A stretch of DNA of 64,000 nt, from assembly GCA_000499405.2 (NCBI GenBank), contig HG738137.1, forward strand, positions 16,169,601 through 16,233,600, read 5' to 3'. The stretch is from Onchocerca volvulus. Its lineage: Eukaryota; Nematoda; Chromadorea; Rhabditida; Onchocercidae. The stretch's first letter is position 1. Every line of letters starts with the position of its first letter. The notes under the pieces were generated by a model. It searched no databases. It was not told the origin of the DNA and saw only the letters and a list, made by a program, of their open reading frames with translations. Below, one piece after another: positions 60,705 through 64,000 of this stretch. The translations under genes and the position numbers were made by a program.

Positions 60705-63085
60705 ATGGGCAATAATCAAGGTGGAATTCATAAACGAGAGCGTGCCCTCGATGGACAACAACGCGGACGGCAATGGGCAACAGGTAGTGTTGCCGGTGGT
60801 AGTGGTGTCTCTGGCAACATCATGAGTGGTGGTGGTACGACAGAAGATGGATGTCCTGTACAGGTTTGTATATACATTTCATTCGTTAAGCTTTTCTTGG
60901 AATGGATATATTGATAATGCATTGGAAGATGCGTATTATCGATTGCTTTCTCTAATTAACCATATCTCATATCAAGTCTTAGTATCTTGTTCTATTTATC
61001 AGAAAGATTGTGTAGAAAATTTATAAAAATCTATAAAATCAGAAATCATTACAGTTGATAGATTATGTTTTTCTTTGGAAAAAAAAGAAAAAAGACAAAA
61101 AAAACAAAAAACCTACACAAGCTCAAGGCGTAGATTGATAGATAACCGTTTCACCCATTGTTGATCATTAATCTTCTGTTATTGATTTTCTTTTTTTTTT
61201 TTGATCGTTGTTCAGCTCTGTTGTTATTGTTTATTTGAAAGGAAGGAAGCTATTTAATTTATTTAATTTAATCGTCTTCGATATTATTATATCTTTGAAT
61301 GTTGCCTAGGTAAGATCTTTATTTCAAAAAAAGTATATATACTTTTTTTTTTAAATATCAGGAAATAGATTGAGGTTTTTGGATTTTTTTTTTTTTTTTT
61401 TCAATTTAACGATTATTTCAGATGAAAATTGCAAAAAGCGACGGGTCTGCTTCTACACCAAGCATCCAGTTTTCTGAAGCAAATGAATATCCTGTGGTTT
61501 TTAAATGGCAAGGAGGAAGTCAAGCAGGCGGAGTTTATATATCAGGTTCCTGGGATGGTTGGAAAAAAATGACACCATTATGCAGATCTACTCAGGATTT
61601 TTCAACTATCCTTAATTTGAATCCCGGTAAGCGCAAACTCTGAGATCGACTGAAAAGAAACTGCAGTAATGTGTATTTTGAAATTTCTTATCAAGTTTTC
61701 CAATATAGGAGAAATATCATCTGATCACAAAAGATGTTTTGGACAGTAGATTTCATTTCATTTTTGAAATAAATAAATTTCATTCTATCTATCAAAGTCG
61801 GCTTTTACAGGTAGATATGAATATAAATTTTTTATTGATGGAAAATGGGTAGTTGACGAAAACGCTGCGAAAACCGACAATAAATTTGGCAGTCAAAACA
61901 ATGTCATTGCAATTGATGAAGCTGATTTTGAAGTACTTCTTTTTTGAACTTAAGAAAATAAAAATCATTCTAAAATGATTCGAGTAGTGCAATGCTTTTT
62001 CTTCTTTTCCATTCATTAATTATCTAGAAAAATGTACTTTTTCTATCGATGGAAAATGTTCTGTCAAAAAGGAAAGTCCAACTTAACCCATATATATTGT
62101 TAATCAGATTTTGCGAAATTTTTTCACAAATTTATTTGCCTCATCATGTCAGCTTTCATTTTGGGCCTTGTTTAATGGTCCTAAAAAAGATAAGTTAATA
62201 GAATTATATAAATATTATTTAAGATATTCTGTGAATTAATTTCATAGCATATTAGGTAAATTTTCAGTAGCCGTTTTTTTTTTTTTAAACATATAATTTT
62301 AGGTATTCGATGCACTTGATCGTGATTTAGCATCATCAAATGCTGGAGAAGTATTGAGGAAAGTGAATATGACTGGTGCACCACCCTCTTCCCATGACAC
62401 ACCGAATGAGCGTGAAATTGAGAAGTTGAAAAATTTCACTCAAGAAATACCAGACCGTAGAGAATTCGAAAAGGCTCAAAATCCACCGGTTTTACCACCT
62501 CATCTTCTGCAGGTCTTATTGAAATCTTTTTAATGACTTTAATTTCAAGTTATGATAATCTTTCTGTAATCCTTTCTTGTTTGTTTTAATCAATAATCAA
62601 TATTTTTACTCTGTTTCAACTTTCCTCTTAGCGATAGTAAAAGCAAAAGGTATTTAATCTTTTTGAGAGATGGAATGAATTTCAAGCTCATAACTGATTA
62701 TTGTTGACCGAAGAAAAAATTCTATGACATAATTTTTTTTTTTTTTTTGATTTAGTCGTGATTTGTCTCCTATTTTCATTCCTTTGTTAAGCACATCAGG
62801 CTTTTCTAATCTTAGCGTACCATTTTTCATCAGTTGATGCCAAAATTTCATATCGGCGCTGTACTTATCATAATTTTAATATTATGTCAATACCTTATAT
62901 AAATACAGGTGATTCTCAATAAGGATACGCCCATGCAGTGTGACCCAAATGTGTTACCGGAGCCAAACCACGTAATGCTGAACCATCTTTATGCTTTATC
63001 AATTAAGGATGGTGTTATGGTACTTTCCGCAACACATCGTTATCGCAAGAAATATGTGACTACGCTACTTTATAAACCAATTTAA
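60705..63085 (+). CDS. aakb: AMP-activated protein kinase beta subunit
   Basis: Role (known): scaffold of the AMPK trimer; binds glycogen and links the catalytic alpha and the gamma subunits. Seen: 5 exons, 290 residues. Start MGNN carries Gly2 for myristoylation. The glycogen-binding (CBM48) module spans exons 2-3: YISGSWDGWKKM, LCRSTQDF (the Ser at the known autophosphorylation site), YEYKFFIDGKWVVDE and FGSQNNVIA; both sugar-stacking Trp residues are present. The C-terminal alpha/gamma-binding domain spans exons 4-5: PPVLPPHLLQ, LPEPNHVMLNHLYALS and LSATHRYRKKYVTTLLYKPI. Exons: 60705-60863, 61422-61626, 61811-61932, 62303-62512, 62909-63085, all in phase. Exon 1 adds a Gly/Ser-rich linker. 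Exon 2 itself starts with ATG in frame, so a shorter form is possible. Confidence 0.96.
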
Positions 63086-64000
63086 TTAATATTATATTTT
63101 CATTTCGGTGAATGTAATTTACGGTCTGTTATATTTTCATTTTATGCTAAATCACTGTTTTCTTTCAAAATTTATTCTTTAATATTAGCTTAATTTCGAA
63201 TTTTAACTAATTTGTTTTGAAAAGAATAAGTTTTTATCTTTCAGAGAAGATTAGTAATGTCAGCTGTTCATCATTTATCATCAACTAAATCGATCAAACA
63301 ACTGTCTATGATCAGTTCATTGGGTTTATTAAAATAAGTTAGAGTATAAAATACTAATCAAGATGATATTAAAACAAAATTTATGCGCATTATGCAATTT
63401 ACCGACGACTTGAGATCATTTCGAGATCAATATAGACTTAAAGATTGAATTTGAGAAAGTGAATCAGGCAGCACTTCATATCAAGAATCTGCTTGCTTAT
63501 GAAATAGGCTTGGATAGTTTAAAGAAATAGGAACGATTTATTTCTTCACCGTTTGATTGTTTATGAAAACAGAAAGCTGTCCCTTGTATCTTTCGATTGT
63601 TTTCTATTCTCTCTGTTTGCCATTTTATTTTTGTGGTTTTTATCCGAAATATATTTGTATAGCTTGTATTAATGCCAATTATGTATATAATATGTAATAA
63701 ACAGCACTTATATTCAGTCATATTGTTTACTGCACTTAATGATTTAGATTTTGAGTTAAAAGCAAGTATCCTTCTACTTCAATTGCAATTTTACATTACA
63801 TGCGCTTGGAAAATGAAATATTATGGATAATTTATAGTTTTGTAGATTTTTAATACCATTATGGAATGAAACTTCATGGGATTGAAGGGTGCTTTTATTT
63901 TCATTAAAATAAAAAATTAGATTTAGTGATTTCCCGATGGTATAACGCAGTAGTATGGAGCAAGCATGGACATTAGAACGCATGTGGAGTGGCGCTGATT
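63086..64000. other. AMPK beta 3' UTR and right flank
   Basis: After the stop codon at 63085 there is AT-rich DNA with no supported coding region. AATAAA at 63696-63701 suggests a 3' UTR of about 630 bases. Nothing is supported in the last 280 bases. Confidence 0.5.
63696..63701 (+). terminator. Candidate poly(A) signal of AMPK beta
   Basis: Canonical AATAAA (context TATGTAATAAACAGCAC) about 610 bp after the stop codon. Confidence 0.5.

Overview
The window is nuclear DNA of a nematode, most likely an AT-rich spirurid or filarial species. The evidence is split genes with short exons and AG acceptors of TTTCAG type, a short array of the nematode telomere hexamer (TTAGGC, here as GCCTAA) at 8108-8149, and an exact copy of the 22-nt SL1 spliced leader at 46242-46263. 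The species is not determinable by eye. No rRNA, tRNA, CRISPR array or prokaryotic operon was seen.

Layout. (1) 1-21488, minus strand: the N-terminal part of one giant gene, the bridge-like lipid-transfer protein LPD-3/BLTP1 (KIAA1109/Tweek). 36 exons (about 1,920 codons) were traced; the gene runs off the left edge. (2) 21489-22947: divergent promoter region. (3) 22948-30651, plus: XPG/ERCC5 repair endonuclease, about 20 exons. (4) 30652-40899: 10 kb with no credible gene, holding several minisatellites. (5) 40900-49544, plus: quiescin sulfhydryl oxidase (QSOX), 15 exons ending in a membrane anchor, plus an alternative last exon that would give a soluble form. Its intron 11 carries a solo LTR. 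(6) 49545-54267: repeat remnants, no gene. (7) 54268-57149, plus: divergent ADP/ATP carrier, 8 exons. (8) 57752-58380, minus: small coiled-coil, Ser-rich protein of unknown function. (9) 60705-63085, plus: AMP-activated kinase beta subunit, 5 exons, with a decayed partial copy of its exon 1/intron 1 junction 1.85 kb upstream. (10) 63086-64000: its 3' UTR and flank.

The genes do not form one pathway. They are ordinary housekeeping genes: lipid transfer at membrane contacts, DNA repair, oxidative protein folding in the secretory path, mitochondrial nucleotide exchange and energy sensing. The most unusual feature is the LTR at 46166-46889. It has matching TGTCGC/GCGACA ends and a 5-bp target duplication, and it contains a complete SL1 leader 98 nt from one end, placed directly after an AATAAA. 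This suggests a retroelement whose RNA start coincides with, or was captured from, a spliced leader.

Exon limits were set by hand from GT/AG sites, reading phase and recalled family alignments. Junctions that did not resolve are stated in the entries.
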